64,000 bases of DNA from Agromyces sp. 3263 (GCF_031456545.1 NZ_JAVDUV010000001.1:2542001-2606000); one strand, 5' to 3'. Shown: positions 42,558-56,050, counted from the stretch's first letter. The notes: generated from the sequence alone by a model not told the origin. Program-made: numbers and translations.

Positions 42558-43414
42558 CCCGCCTGCGCGTCGAGCACCCGGGCGCCTCGGCGCTCGTGGA
42601 GGACCTCGGGCGGCCGGGCCTCGCGCACCTGGGCGTCGCGGCATCCGGTGCGCTCGACCGCGGTGCGCTGGCGCTCGCGAACCGGCTCGTGGGCAATCCC
42701 GACGGCGCCGCGGCGCTCGAGCTGGCCGTGGGCGGGTTCCGGGGCCGGTTCGAGGGGGAGGCATGGTTCGCGGTCACCGGGGCGTGGGGGCCCGTCACGC
42801 TCGACGGGCGACCGGTGCCGCCCTACACGGCGACCCGCGCCCGTCACGGTGCCGTGCTCGAGGTCGGCGTCGCCGCACGCGGCATCCGCTACGTGCTGGC
42901 CGTGCGCGGCGGACTCGACGTGCCCGCCGCCCTGGGTTCGCGCTCGCGCGACACGCTCGCCGCCCTCGGGCCCGAGCCGGTGGCCGCCGGGCAGGTGCTC
43001 GCGATCGGTGCGGAGCCCGCGGCATCCGTGCCCGTCGTCGACCAGGACGTCGCGTTCCCTCCGCCCGACGGGGCGGTCACGCTCTCGCTCCTGCCGGGGC
43101 CGAGAGCCGACTGGTTCACGGATGCCGCGGCCGCGACGCTCTTCGAGTCCGCCTGGCGCCTCTCCGGGCAGGCCGACCGCATCGGCGCGCGGCTGCTCGG
43201 GCCCGAGCTCGCGCGCCGCCGATCGGGGGAGCTGGCGAGCGAGGCGACGGTGCCCGGGTCGATGCAGGTCGCGGGCGATGGACGGCCGACGATCCTGCTC
43301 GCCGACCGGCCGGTCACCGGCGGGTACCCGGTCGTCGCGGTGGTCGCGCCGGCCTCGCTCGACGCGGTGGCGCAGCTGCGGCCCGGCCAGGAGGTCCGCT
43401 TCCGCCACGCGTGA
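42554..43414 (+). CDS. pxpC: 5-oxoprolinase subunit C
   Basis: The 286-residue protein is of the AHS2 family (KipA-like allophanate hydrolase subunit 2). Recognisable parts are VEDLGRPGLAHLGVAASGAL (15-34), ALANRLVGNPDGAAALEL, YVLAVRGGLDVPAALGSRSR and the C-terminal GDGRPTILLADRPVTGGYP. It completes the 5-oxoprolinase with PxpA and PxpB. The gene ends the operon. About 100 bp follow before the next start, with a promoter of their own. Confidence 0.95.
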   Translation: MTRLRVEHPGASALVEDLGRPGLAHLGVAASGALDRGALALANRLVGNPDGAAALELAVGGFRGRFEGEAWFAVTGAWGPVTLDGRPVPPYTATRARHGAVLEVGVAARGIRYVLAVRGGLDVPAALGSRSRDTLAALGPEPVAAGQVLAIGAEPAASVPVVDQDVAFPPPDGAVTLSLLPGPRADWFTDAAAATLFESAWRLSGQADRIGARLLGPELARRRSGELASEATVPGSMQVAGDGRPTILLADRPVTGGYPVVAVVAPASLDAVAQLRPGQEVRFRHA

Positions 43415-43458
43415 GGCGGCCCGTCGCCCGCCCGCAGCCCGGCGTGCGGAAGCAACTC

Positions 43459-43492
43459 TTCACAAACGGGGCATCGCGTGGAAGTATCTTCC
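43459..43492 (+). promoter_or_regulatory. Candidate promoter with overlapping 13-bp palindrome upstream of the glycosidase gene
   Basis: TTCACA (43459-43464) and AAGTAT (43482-43487) are 17 bp apart. The perfect palindrome GGAAGTATCTTCC (43480-43492) covers the -10 region, as a repressor operator would. GGAGGA at 43504-43509 then serves the ATG at 43516. Confidence 0.4.
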
Positions 43493-43515
43493 ATACCGAC
43501 CTTGGAGGATCGACG

Positions 43516-45153
43516 ATGCCCCTCGACGCCACGACACATGACGACCCGACGCCGAGCGGACTCGGCCGCCGCGACTTCCTCACCCTGGCCGTCGCCGGTG
43601 TCGCGGCATCCGCGTTCACCGTCACCGTCGGCACGCTCGCGCCCGGCACCGCGTACGCCGAAGGCGCCGGCTCCGCCGCGGGCGCGGCACTCGCCCCGCG
43701 CAAGCGCGAGCTGCGGGCGATGTGGATCTCGTCGGTCGTGAACATCGACTGGCCGAGTCGAACCGGCCTCGCCGCCGACGAGCAGCGCGCCGAGTTCCTG
43801 CACTGGCTCGACGTCGCCGAGCAGTTCCACCTCAATGCCGTGTTCGTGCAGGTGCGGCCCACGGCTGACGCGTTCTGGCCAAGCCCGCTCGAGCCGTGGT
43901 CGCAGTACCTCACCGGCGTGCAAGGGGAGGATCCGGGCTACGACCCGCTCTCGTTCATCGTCGACGAGGCGCACCGCCGCAACCTCGAGCTGCACGCCTG
44001 GTACAACCCGTACCGCGTCTCGATGCAGGCCGACCCCACGCAGCTCGTGCCCGAGCACCCCGCGCGCGTGCACCCCGACTGGGTCTGGGCGTATGGCGGC
44101 AAGCTGTACTTCGACCCCGGCCTGCCCGAGGTGCAGGAGCACATCCAGCAGGCGATCCTGCACTCGGTCGAGCACTACGACCTCGACGGCGTGCACTTCG
44201 ACGACTACTTCTACCCCTACCCGGTGGCCGGGCAGGTGATCCCGGATGCCGCGACCTTCGCCGCGCACGGTGCCGGCTTCGCCGACGTCGCCGAGTGGCG
44301 CCGCCACAACGTCGACACCTTCGTGCACTCGATCTCCGAGCGCATCAAGGCGCTGAAGCCGTGGGTGAAGTTCGGCATCAGCCCGTTCGGCATCTGGCGG
44401 AACCGCACGACCGACCCCCTCGGGTCCGACACGGGCGGCTCGCAGTCCTACGACCTGCAGTTCGCCGACACCCGGAAGTGGGTGCTCGAGGGCTGGCTCG
44501 ACTACATCAACCCGCAGGTGTACTGGCAGATCGGCCTGGCCGTCGCCGACTACGCGAAGCTCGTGCCGTGGTGGGCCGGGGTCGCCGCGGCATCCCGCAC
44601 GCATCTCTACATCGGCGAGGCGCTCTACAAGGTGACGTCGGGCGTGTTCACCGACCCGGCCGAGCTCTCGAACCACCTGACGCTCGACCGGGGGATCGAC
44701 GACGCCGGCACGCCGGTGCACGGCAACGTGTACTTCTCGGCGAAGCACGTGCCCGCCGACCCGCAGGGCTCGATGTCGCGCGTGCTCGCCGACCACTACG
44801 CCCACCCCGCCATCGTGCCCGCCATGGAGTGGCTGCCGTCCACCGACGTGCGCGCGCCCGTGCTCACGAGGGCGACCCGCACCGACGCGGGCGTCGAGCT
44901 GCAGTGGTCGGATGCCGCGCCGCCGAGCCTGCGGGCCACCTCGTTCGCCGTGTACCGGGTCGAGGGCGGCACCGGGGCCATCGACGTCGAGGACGCCGCC
45001 AACCTGCTCGCGACGGTCCGCGCGCAGTCGGGCGTCGTGCAGCGCTGGACGGACGCCTCGGCCGCGGAGGGATCGACGTACCGCTACGTCCTCACCGCGC
45101 TCGACCGCGTGTGGAACGAGAGCGCGCCGAGCGTGGTGCGCCGCTCGAGCTGA
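43516..45153 (+). CDS. Tat-exported glycosyl hydrolase (GHL10/DUF187 family) with FN3-like end
   Basis: The 545-residue protein starts with a twin-arginine signal (GLGRRDFLTLAVAG, Arg18-Arg19) and a cleavage region near AYAEG. The catalytic part is the GHL10 (family 10-like) TIM barrel: ELRAMWISSVVNIDWPS, LNAVFVQVRPTADAFWPS, LELHAWYNPYRVS, YDLDGVHFDDYFYPYP and WLDYINPQVYWQIG. Asp residues of the HFDDYFYP segment are likely catalytic. Residues 460-545 resemble a fibronectin type III domain (TSFAVYRVEGG to STYRYVLTALDR). Exported polysaccharide hydrolase; substrate unknown. RBS GGAGGA. Confidence 0.9.
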   Translation: MPLDATTHDDPTPSGLGRRDFLTLAVAGVAASAFTVTVGTLAPGTAYAEGAGSAAGAALAPRKRELRAMWISSVVNIDWPSRTGLAADEQRAEFLHWLDVAEQFHLNAVFVQVRPTADAFWPSPLEPWSQYLTGVQGEDPGYDPLSFIVDEAHRRNLELHAWYNPYRVSMQADPTQLVPEHPARVHPDWVWAYGGKLYFDPGLPEVQEHIQQAILHSVEHYDLDGVHFDDYFYPYPVAGQVIPDAATFAAHGAGFADVAEWRRHNVDTFVHSISERIKALKPWVKFGISPFGIWRNRTTDPLGSDTGGSQSYDLQFADTRKWVLEGWLDYINPQVYWQIGLAVADYAKLVPWWAGVAAASRTHLYIGEALYKVTSGVFTDPAELSNHLTLDRGIDDAGTPVHGNVYFSAKHVPADPQGSMSRVLADHYAHPAIVPAMEWLPSTDVRAPVLTRATRTDAGVELQWSDAAPPSLRATSFAVYRVEGGTGAIDVEDAANLLATVRAQSGVVQRWTDASAAEGSTYRYVLTALDRVWNESAPSVVRRSS

Positions 45154-45193
45154 CCGCAGCGTTGCGACGCCGGCCCGCCGGTCGCCGGCCGGG

Positions 45194-46054
45194 TCAGCGA
45201 CCGGGCTTGGACAGGAAGATCGAGCGCGCGGGCGGCGGCGACGGCACCGCCGTGGCATCCGTCACCACCGGCGCGCCCGCGATGAACCGGTGCAGCTCGG
45301 CGCCGTCGACGAGCTTCGCCGGAGCGGGATCGCTCGCGAGCCGGCGGGGGAGGCCCGCGAAGGGCAGCTCGTCGTGGGAGGCGTACATGACGACGTTGCC
45401 GAACCGCCGGCCCTTCAGCATCGAGGTGTCGGCGGCGATCGCGACGTGCGCGAAGACGTGCGCGAGCGTCGCGGCCTGCGAGCGCGCGAACGCGAGGCCG
45501 GCGCCGTCGGCGACGTTGACGGCGACGATGCCGCCGGGCGCGAGGCGCGGCACGAGGAGCCCGTAGAACTCCGCGCTCGTCACGTGCGCGGGGGTGCGCG
45601 CGCCCGAGAAGATGTCGACCACCGCGATGTCGACCGCGCCGTCGAGGCCCGCGGGCAGCTTCGCGAGGACCTCGCGGGCATCGCCGTGCCGCACCCGCAC
45701 CTGCGCGCCGCGCGGGAGCGGCAGGTGCTCGCGCACCAGGTCGACGAGCTCGCTCTCGAGCTCGACCACCTGCTGGCGCGAGCCCGGCCGCGTGGCGGCG
45801 ACGTAGCGGGGGAGCGTCAGCGCGCCACCGCCGAGGTGCACGGCCGTGATCGGCGCGCCGTCGGGACGCACGAGGTCGATGGCGTGCCCGATGCGCCGGA
45901 CGTACTCGAACCCGAGCCAGTCGGGGCGCTCGACCTCGACGTGCGACTGCGGCGTGCCGTCGACGTACAGCGTCCACGACCCGGGCACCGAGCGCGACTC
46001 CTCGAGGCGGGCGACATGGCCGCTCACGGAGAGGCGTCGTTCGAGGTCTGGCAC
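45194..46054 (-). CDS. Spermidine-synthase-fold methyltransferase-like protein, copy 1
   Basis: The 286-residue protein has the spermidine/spermine-synthase Rossmann fold: YVDGTPQSHVEVERPDWLGF, ITAVHLGGGALTLPRYVA (nucleotide-binding glycine loop), VVELESELVDLVRE, VRHGDAREVLAKLP and GGIVAVNVADG. The catalytic DxSDP-type motif of true aminopropyltransferases is replaced by VVDIFSGARTP, so polyamine synthesis is unlikely. It is annotated in related genomes as spermidine-synthase-like. GTG 46054 is preceded by TAGCGT with a 7-nt gap. It lies next to a paralogue. Confidence 0.8.
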   Translation of the reverse strand: MPDLERRLSVSGHVARLEESRSVPGSWTLYVDGTPQSHVEVERPDWLGFEYVRRIGHAIDLVRPDGAPITAVHLGGGALTLPRYVAATRPGSRQQVVELESELVDLVREHLPLPRGAQVRVRHGDAREVLAKLPAGLDGAVDIAVVDIFSGARTPAHVTSAEFYGLLVPRLAPGGIVAVNVADGAGLAFARSQAATLAHVFAHVAIAADTSMLKGRRFGNVVMYASHDELPFAGLPRRLASDPAPAKLVDGAELHRFIAGAPVVTDATAVPSPPPARSIFLSKPGR

Positions 46055-46061
46055 GGATGCC

Positions 46062-46067
46062 ACGCTA
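46062..46067 (-). promoter_or_regulatory. -10 box of a leaderless spermidine-synthase-like copy 1 mRNA
   Basis: Minus-strand TAGCGT is followed by 7 nt and GTG 46054. Confidence 0.4.
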
Positions 46068-46124
46068 CCCGCCTGCAGCGAGGGGCGCGGCGCCTCGGCA
46101 TCCGCCACCGCGTCGCACGTCACC

Positions 46125-46895
46125 TCAGCAGGCGCCCCAGAGCGCCGCGTCCAGACGGTGGCCGGTGACCACCGCGCCGGGGAACGGCCCGGCCGCGGCG
46201 AGCCGGTCGGCGAGCCCGTCGGGGAGCCCGCCGGAAGCGGCGACCAGGAGCACGTTGCCCTCCTCTGCGCCGGAGAGCACCGCCGGGTCGCCGGCGACGA
46301 GCAGCTCCGCGGCGGGGTCCGCGCGGGCGAACCCGCGGGCCTGCGCGCGCAGGCGGGTGAGGCCGGGCGCATCGGCCACGTTCACGGCGACGATGCCGCC
46401 GGCGCGCACGAGCGCGAGGCATCCGCCCAGGAATGCCGGCTCGTCCACGAACGACGGCGCATCGAGTCCCTCGTAGACGTCGACCACCACCGCGTCGAGG
46501 GCCGGCCGCTCCGTCGCCGTCGCGAGGACGGTGACCGCATCGCGGGCGTCGGCGAGCCGGAGCTCGATGTCCTCGCCGGGCGGGAGCGGGAGCCGGTCGA
46601 GCACGGTGGCGGCGACCTCGGGATCGAGCTCGACGACCACCTGGTGCGACCCCGGCCGGGTCGCCGCGACGTAGCGCGGCAGCGTCATCGCGCCGCCGCC
46701 GAGGTGGAGGGCCCGGATCGGTTCGCCCGCCGGCGCCACGGCGTCGAGCACGTGGCCGAGGCGCCGCATGTACTCGAAGAACAGCCTCGTCGGATCGCCC
46801 GGATCCACGTGCGACTGGGCCGTGCCCTCCACGAGGAGCGTGAGGCCCGTCGGCGAGAAGACGTCGGCCTCGAACTCGATGCGGGGGTGCGACAT
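46125..46895 (-). CDS. Spermidine-synthase-fold methyltransferase-like protein, copy 2
   Basis: The 256-residue protein is a paralogue of the gene just downstream. Matching parts are GTAQSHVDPGDPTRLFFEYM with TPQSHVEVERPDWLGFEYV, IRALHLGGGAMTLPRYVAAT with ITAVHLGGGALTLPRYVAAT, and GGIVAVNVADAPG with GGIVAVNVADGAG. As in copy 1, the usual catalytic acidic motif is changed (VVDVYEGLDAP). Both genes have their own -10 box, 71 bp separate them, and they are probably an old tandem duplication. Substrate unknown. Confidence 0.8.
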   Translation of the reverse strand: MSHPRIEFEADVFSPTGLTLLVEGTAQSHVDPGDPTRLFFEYMRRLGHVLDAVAPAGEPIRALHLGGGAMTLPRYVAATRPGSHQVVVELDPEVAATVLDRLPLPPGEDIELRLADARDAVTVLATATERPALDAVVVDVYEGLDAPSFVDEPAFLGGCLALVRAGGIVAVNVADAPGLTRLRAQARGFARADPAAELLVAGDPAVLSGAEEGNVLLVAASGGLPDGLADRLAAAGPFPGAVVTGHRLDAALWGAC

Positions 46896-46901
46896 GCCTG
46901 C

Positions 46902-46907
46902 ATCGTG
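46902..46907 (-). promoter_or_regulatory. -10 box of a leaderless spermidine-synthase-like copy 2 mRNA
   Basis: Minus-strand CACGAT is followed by 6 nt and ATG 46895. Confidence 0.4.
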
Positions 46908-47058
46908 CCACGTCCGCGCCCGCTCGAGCTGCCCGATCCGGCCGCGCGAATCGCGAGAGGTCGGGCCGACCGCCGCCGGATCTCCCTGCCGGAACCGGGA
47001 ATCGGCGGGGCGTCCGCGTGGTTATACCGGAGATCCCGGAACAAATCAAGAATCTCGC

Positions 47059-47087
47059 TGGACATGGCGCGTCGTTTGACATATAGT
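47059..47087 (+). promoter_or_regulatory. rpoBC promoter
   Basis: TGGACA (47059-47064) and TATAGT (47082-47087) are 17 bp apart, close to the housekeeping sigma consensus. Start of transcription would be near 47094. The surrounding DNA is the most AT-rich stretch of the neighbourhood. Confidence 0.75.
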
Positions 47088-47093
47088 TGACCT

Positions 47094-47241
47094 TTGCGCT
47101 CCCAGACCCACCATGCCTTCATATTGCGGTCGGCTTCGCGTGCCGGGGTTCCAGACCTCGTGCATCCGCAAACGTCTGAGGGGTTCCACTCTCCGCTACC
47201 GACAGTGAACCGGCCCGACGGGGCCGATGGAGGTTATTCAC
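47094..47241 (+). other. 5' leader of rpoBC
   Basis: The 346 bp between the spermidine-synthase-like gene and rpoB hold the promoter and about 148 nt of untranslated leader. I see no convincing small gene here. A short hairpin, CGGCCC/GGGCCG, lies just before the ribosome binding site and could affect translation. A GGTTATACC palindrome near 47018 lies upstream of the promoter. Confidence 0.5.
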
Positions 47242-50200
47242 TTGGCTGCTGCGCGCAACGCGACCACGCCCACCCCCAAGAACGGACGCGGTGCAAGCCG
47301 CCTCTCGTTCGCAAAGGTCACCGACACCCTCACCGTGCCCGACCTGCTCGCACTCCAGACGGAGAGCTTCGACTGGCTGGTCGGCAACGACGCGTGGAAG
47401 GCACGCGTCGCCGAGGCCGAGGAGGCCGGCCGCCAGGACCTGCCCGAGCACACGGGCCTCGAGGAGATCTTCGAGGAGATCTCCCCGATCGAGGACCTCG
47501 GCGAGACCATGCAGCTCTCGTTCACCAACCCTGAGCTCGAGCCGCCGAAGTACACGATCGACGAGTGCAAGGAGAAGGGCAAGACCTACTCCGCCCCGCT
47601 CTACGTGAACGCCGAGTTCATGAACCACCTCACCGGTGAGATCAAGACGCAGACCGTCTTCATGGGCGACTTCCCGCTCATGACCCCCAAGGGCACCTTC
47701 GTCATCAACGGCACCGAGCGTGTCGTCGTGTCGCAGCTCGTCCGCTCGCCCGGCGTCTACTTCGAGCGCACCCCCGAGAAGACCTCCGACAAGGACATCT
47801 ACTCGGCTCGCGTCATCCCGAGCCGTGGTGCATGGCTCGAGTTCGAGATCGACAAGCGCGACCAGGTCGGCGTGCGCATCGACCGCAAGCGCAAGCAGTC
47901 CGTGACCGTCTTCCTCAAGGCCCTCGGCCTCACGAGCGAGGAGATCCTCGAGGAGTTCGCCGGCTACGAGTCGATCGCGCTCACCCTCGAGAAGGACAAC
48001 ATCCTCACCAAGGAGGAGGCGCTCAAGGACATCTACCGGAAGCTCCGTCCGGGCGAGCAGGTCGCCGCCGAGGCCGCGCGTGCGCTCCTCGACAACTTCT
48101 ACTTCAACCCGAAGCGCTACGACCTCGCCAAGGTCGGCCGGTACAAGATCAACAACAAGCTGGGCCTCGAGGCTCCGCTGACCGACTCGGTGCTCACGGT
48201 GCAGGACATCGTCGCCACGATCAAGTACCTCGTCGCCCTCCACGACGAGCGCACCACCATCGCGGGTCGCCGCGGCGGCAAGGCGGTCGACATCCGCCTC
48301 GACGTCGACGACATCGACAACTTCGGCAACCGCCGCATCCGCGCGGTCGGCGAGCTCATCCAGAACCAGGTGCGCACCGGCCTCAGCCGCATGGAGCGCG
48401 TCGTTCGCGAGCGCATGACCACGCAGGACATCGAGGCGATCACCCCGCAGACCCTGATCAACGTGCGACCCGTCGTCGCCGCGATCAAGGAGTTCTTCGG
48501 CACCTCGCAGCTGTCGCAGTTCATGGACCAGAACAACCCGCTCGCGGGCCTGACGCACAAGCGTCGCCTGAGCGCGCTCGGCCCCGGCGGCCTCTCGCGC
48601 GACCGCGCGGGCGTCGAGGTCCGAGACGTCCACCCGTCGCACTACGGCCGCATGTGCCCGATCGAGACCCCTGAAGGCCCGAACATCGGCCTGATCGGCT
48701 CGCTCGCGTCGTTCGCGCGCATCAACTCGTTCGGCTTCATCGAGACGCCGTACCGCAAGGTCGTCTCGGGCAAGGTCACCGAGCAGATCGACTACCTCAC
48801 GGCGATGGAGGAGGACGACTACATCGTCGCCCAGGCCAACGCGCCGCTGAAGGCCGACGGCCACTTCCAGGAGGAGCGCGTCCTCGCCCGCAAGAAGGGC
48901 GGCGAGGTCGACCTGTTCCCCGCCGACGAGATCGGCTACATGGACGTCTCGCCGCGCCAGATGGTGTCGGTGGCGACCTCGCTCATCCCGTTCCTCGAGC
49001 ACGACGACGCGAACCGCGCCCTCATGGGTGCGAACATGCAGCGCCAGGCGGTGCCGCTGCTCCGCAGCGACTCGCCGTTCGTGGGCACCGGCATGGAGGG
49101 CTACGCGGCCGTCGACGCCGGTGACGTGATCACCGCCGACAAGGCGGGCGTCGTCACCGAGGTGTCGGCCGACTCGGTCACCGTGCAGCTCGACGAGGGC
49201 GGCACGCAGACCTACTACCTGCGCAAGTTCGACCGCTCCAACCAGGGCACGTCGTACAACAACCGCGTGGTGGTCTCGGCAGGCGAGCGCATCGAGGCCG
49301 GCGAGGTCATCGCCGACGGTCCCGCGACCGACAACGGCGAGCTCGCGCTCGGCAAGAACCTCCTCGTGGCGTTCATGCCGTGGGAGGGTCACAACTTCGA
49401 GGACGCGATCATCCTCAGCCAGAACCTCGTGAAGGACGACGTGCTCTCGTCGATCCACATCGAGGAGTACGAGGTCGACGCGCGCGACACGAAGCTCGGC
49501 AAGGAGGAGATCACCCGTGACCTCCCCAACGTCAGCCCCGACCTGCTGGCCGACCTCGACGAGCGCGGCATCATCCGCATCGGCGCCGAGGTCCGCCCCG
49601 GCGACATCCTCGTCGGCAAGGTCACGCCGAAGGGCGAGACCGAGCTCTCGGCCGAGGAGCGCCTGCTCCGCGCGATCTTCAACGAGAAGAGCCGCGAGGT
49701 GCGCGACACGTCCCTGAAGGTGCCTCACGGCGAGCAGGGCACGATCATCGGCGTGAAGGTGTTCGACTCGCAGGACGGCGACGACGAGCTCGGCTCGGGC
49801 GTCAACCAGCGCGTGGTCGTCTACATCGCCCAGAAGCGCAAGATCACCGAGGGCGACAAGCTCGCGGGCCGTCACGGCAACAAGGGCGTCATCTCCAAGA
49901 TCCTCCCGGTCGAGGACATGCCGTTCCTGGCCGACGGAACCCCCGTCGACGTCATCCTGAACCCGCTGGGCATCCCCGGCCGAATGAACTTCGGCCAGGT
50001 GCTCGAGACGCACCTCGGATGGGTCGCCAAGCAGGGCTGGAAGGTCGACGGCAACCCGGCGTGGGCCAAGAAGCTCCCGAAGGACGCGCACGAGGCCGCC
50101 CCCGGCACCAAGGTCGCGACCCCGGTGTTCGACGGCGCCCTCGAGGAGGAGATCGCGGGTCTGCTCGACTCGACGCTCCCCAACCGCGACGGCGAGCGCC

Positions 50201-50733
50201 TCATCGACTCGACCGGCAAGACGCAGCTCTTCGACGGTCGCTCCGGCGAGCCCTTCCCGTACCCGGTCTCGGTCGGCTACATGTACATCCTGAAGCTGCA
50301 CCACCTCGTGGACGACAAGATCCACGCGCGCTCCACCGGCCCGTACTCGATGATCACCCAGCAGCCGCTCGGTGGGAAGGCGCAGTTCGGTGGCCAGCGC
50401 TTCGGTGAGATGGAGGTGTGGGCCCTCGAGGCCTACGGCGCCGCCTACGCGCTGCAGGAGCTCCTCACGATCAAGTCCGACGACATCCTCGGCCGCGTCA
50501 AGGTGTACGAGGCGATCGTCAAGGGCGAGAACATCCAGGAGCCCGGCATCCCCGAGTCCTTCAAGGTGCTCATGAAGGAGATGCAGTCGCTCTGCCTGAA
50601 CGTCGAGGTCCTCTCGGCCGACGGCACCGCGGTCTCGCTGCGAGACACCGATGACGAGGCCTTCCGCGCAGCGGAGGAGCTCGGCATCAACATCTCCGCG
50701 CGCTTCGAGTCGTCGAACATCGACGAGATCTGA
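47242..50733 (+). CDS. rpoB: DNA-directed RNA polymerase beta subunit
   Basis: The 1163-residue subunit of RNA polymerase starts at TTG 47242 ([20 protein letters not shown]), 8 nt behind GGAGG at 47229-47233. The in-frame ATG at 47227 overlaps that site and is rejected. Core parts are visible: [20 protein letters not shown], the rifampicin cluster [20 protein letters not shown] (from residue 420), [17 protein letters not shown], and the C-terminal [20 protein letters not shown]. Residues aligned with E. coli Q513, D516, H526 and S531 are kept. Position S522 is Ala435. First gene of rpoBC. Confidence 0.99.
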   Translation: MAAARNATTPTPKNGRGASRLSFAKVTDTLTVPDLLALQTESFDWLVGNDAWKARVAEAEEAGRQDLPEHTGLEEIFEEISPIEDLGETMQLSFTNPELEPPKYTIDECKEKGKTYSAPLYVNAEFMNHLTGEIKTQTVFMGDFPLMTPKGTFVINGTERVVVSQLVRSPGVYFERTPEKTSDKDIYSARVIPSRGAWLEFEIDKRDQVGVRIDRKRKQSVTVFLKALGLTSEEILEEFAGYESIALTLEKDNILTKEEALKDIYRKLRPGEQVAAEAARALLDNFYFNPKRYDLAKVGRYKINNKLGLEAPLTDSVLTVQDIVATIKYLVALHDERTTIAGRRGGKAVDIRLDVDDIDNFGNRRIRAVGELIQNQVRTGLSRMERVVRERMTTQDIEAITPQTLINVRPVVAAIKEFFGTSQLSQFMDQNNPLAGLTHKRRLSALGPGGLSRDRAGVEVRDVHPSHYGRMCPIETPEGPNIGLIGSLASFARINSFGFIETPYRKVVSGKVTEQIDYLTAMEEDDYIVAQANAPLKADGHFQEERVLARKKGGEVDLFPADEIGYMDVSPRQMVSVATSLIPFLEHDDANRALMGANMQRQAVPLLRSDSPFVGTGMEGYAAVDAGDVITADKAGVVTEVSADSVTVQLDEGGTQTYYLRKFDRSNQGTSYNNRVVVSAGERIEAGEVIADGPATDNGELALGKNLLVAFMPWEGHNFEDAIILSQNLVKDDVLSSIHIEEYEVDARDTKLGKEEITRDLPNVSPDLLADLDERGIIRIGAEVRPGDILVGKVTPKGETELSAEERLLRAIFNEKSREVRDTSLKVPHGEQGTIIGVKVFDSQDGDDELGSGVNQRVVVYIAQKRKITEGDKLAGRHGNKGVISKILPVEDMPFLADGTPVDVILNPLGIPGRMNFGQVLETHLGWVAKQGWKVDGNPAWAKKLPKDAHEAAPGTKVATPVFDGALEEEIAGLLDSTLPNRDGERLIDSTGKTQLFDGRSGEPFPYPVSVGYMYILKLHHLVDDKIHARSTGPYSMITQQPLGGKAQFGGQRFGEMEVWALEAYGAAYALQELLTIKSDDILGRVKVYEAIVKGENIQEPGIPESFKVLMKEMQSLCLNVEVLSADGTAVSLRDTDDEAFRAAEELGINISARFESSNIDEI

Positions 50734-50774
50734 ACCCGGCCAGAACGACGACTGAGATTTTTCTAGGAGAGAAA

Positions 50775-54671
<3,897 letters not shown>

Positions 54672-54684
54672 TCGCCGATACGAC

Positions 54685-54716
54685 CGAAGGGCTCCGGAGC
54701 GATCCGGGGCCCTTCG
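54685..54716 (+). terminator. rpoBC terminator
   Basis: A 14-bp stem pairs 54685-54698 with 54703-54716 with one G-T pair, capped by the GNRA-type tetraloop GCGA. It starts 14 bp after the rpoC stop codon. No long T-tract follows. Confidence 0.85.
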
Positions 54717-54820
54717 TCGTACCCGGGGTCGCTCCCCGGCCGGGCGAGCGGATGCCGCGAGCGGCCGCCCTCGTCTCCCGCGCGCCCGCGCGGCTCCGCG
54801 GCCGGCGCGACCGCCGTTGC

Positions 54821-54826
54821 TACAGT
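54821..54826 (+). promoter_or_regulatory. Candidate -10 box of the acidic membrane protein gene
   Basis: TACAGT lies 48 bp before ATG 54869. A start of transcription near 54833 would leave a short leader with GGAAGGAG at 54854-54861. No clear -35. Confidence 0.35.
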
Positions 54827-54868
54827 GAGCGCATCGCGGGTGCGACGGCGCCCGGAAGGAGCGCGATC

Positions 54869-56005
54869 ATGAGCAGCACGACTCCCGGATCCGACCCGGA
54901 ACAGCGGCCCGACCCCGACGCGGCGGACGACCGCGCGGAGGTGGCAGGTCCTGGCGAGACCGACCCGGCGGACACGGCCGCGTACGAGCCCGCCGACGCG
55001 CTCACGGACCCCGCCGCGGCATCCGACACCCCTGAGGCCGACAACACGGCGATGACGTCGACGTCCGGGGCAGCCGCAGTCCCCGCCGATGCGGAGACGA
55101 CGACCGCCGCGGATGCCGACGCGACCGACGCCGAGCCCGACTACGTGTACGAGGCGGAGCCCGCCGCGGCCGAGCCCGCCGTGGTCGAACCCGTCGTCGC
55201 GGAGCCCGAGCCCGCGTCGACCAGCCGGCTCGACGAGGCCGTGGAACGCGCGAACGCCGTGCCCGTGGCATCCGACCCCGACGACGTCGGCGACCGCGAC
55301 GTGCCCGAGCCGATCGCTGCAGGCGCGGTGCGCCGCGAGACCTACGTGCCGTCCGCGACCGTCGCCACGGGAGCCGCAGGCGCCGCCACCCTCGCCCCCG
55401 AGCCCGACCTCGCGCCCCCGGCCGCCGTCGCGGCCCCCGCGCCGCAGACCGTGTACGTGCAGGCCCCCACGCCGCCGAAGGTCCGCAGCAACCGCGGATT
55501 CGGCGTGCTCGTGGCCCTGATCGGCACGGTCGTGTTCGCCCTGCTCTACGCCGGCGTGTCCTACCTGATCCTCCTCGGACGCGGGGACGTCGCCCAGGCG
55601 TCGTCGGTGTTCACGCAGTTCCTCCTCCAGCCCGTCTTCTGGGTGCCGGTGCTCGCCTGCTTCGTCGGCTTCGCCGTGCTCGCGCTGATCGTGAACCGCG
55701 GCCCGTGGTGGTGCTACGCGGTGTTCAGCCTGCTGGTCGGCGCATTCGTGTACTTCTCCTACATCGGCGCGGCGCTGCTCACGGTGCAGGCGTGGACCTT
55801 CACGCTCGACCAGGCGAACGACTTCGTCGCGCAGCGCTGGGTCGACCCGTTCGCGATCGTCGCTGGCATCATCGCCCTCGAGGTGCCGATCTGGTTCGGC
55901 GGCTGGATCGCGTCGCGCGGCCGCGCCGTCTCCGAGCGCAACCGCCTCGCCCGCGAGGCGTACGACCGGGAGCTCGCCGCAGGCCCGCAGCCGCAGCGCG
56001 CGTAG
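54869..56005 (+). CDS. Membrane protein with long acidic disordered N-terminus, type VII-like locus
   Basis: The 378-residue protein has about 205 N-terminal residues rich in Asp, Glu, Ala, Pro and Thr, without predicted fold. Four hydrophobic segments follow near residues 210-236, 252-277, 279-307 and 327-348 (for example FGVLVALIGTVVFALLYAGV). The C-terminus is a short charged helix. The N-terminus should face the cytoplasm. I do not recognise a family. It starts at ATG 54869 with a strong GGAAGGAG site, and lies between rpoC and the RDD-FHA gene on the same strand, so a link to the secretion-like locus is possible but unproven. Confidence 0.75.
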   Translation: MSSTTPGSDPEQRPDPDAADDRAEVAGPGETDPADTAAYEPADALTDPAAASDTPEADNTAMTSTSGAAAVPADAETTTAADADATDAEPDYVYEAEPAAAEPAVVEPVVAEPEPASTSRLDEAVERANAVPVASDPDDVGDRDVPEPIAAGAVRRETYVPSATVATGAAGAATLAPEPDLAPPAAVAAPAPQTVYVQAPTPPKVRSNRGFGVLVALIGTVVFALLYAGVSYLILLGRGDVAQASSVFTQFLLQPVFWVPVLACFVGFAVLALIVNRGPWWCYAVFSLLVGAFVYFSYIGAALLTVQAWTFTLDQANDFVAQRWVDPFAIVAGIIALEVPIWFGGWIASRGRAVSERNRLAREAYDRELAAGPQPQRA

Positions 56006-56032
56006 TCCGCCCGGTACGCTGCTGTGTCGGGG

Positions 56033-56050
56033 ATGGTGACCACTCCCCAT
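56033..56050. promoter_or_regulatory. Shared palindromic element, copy 1
   Basis: ATGGTGACCACTCCCCAT is an imperfect inverted repeat. It matches copy 2 at 61817-61834 at 15 of 18 positions. It lies 60 bp before the RDD-FHA start. A common regulator binding site is inferred. Confidence 0.55.

Noticed and set aside
47227..47241. ATG 47227 as the rpoB start
   Set aside because: It overlaps the GGAGG ribosome binding site. TTG 47242 has correct spacing and matches the usual AAARNA start of actinobacterial RpoB.
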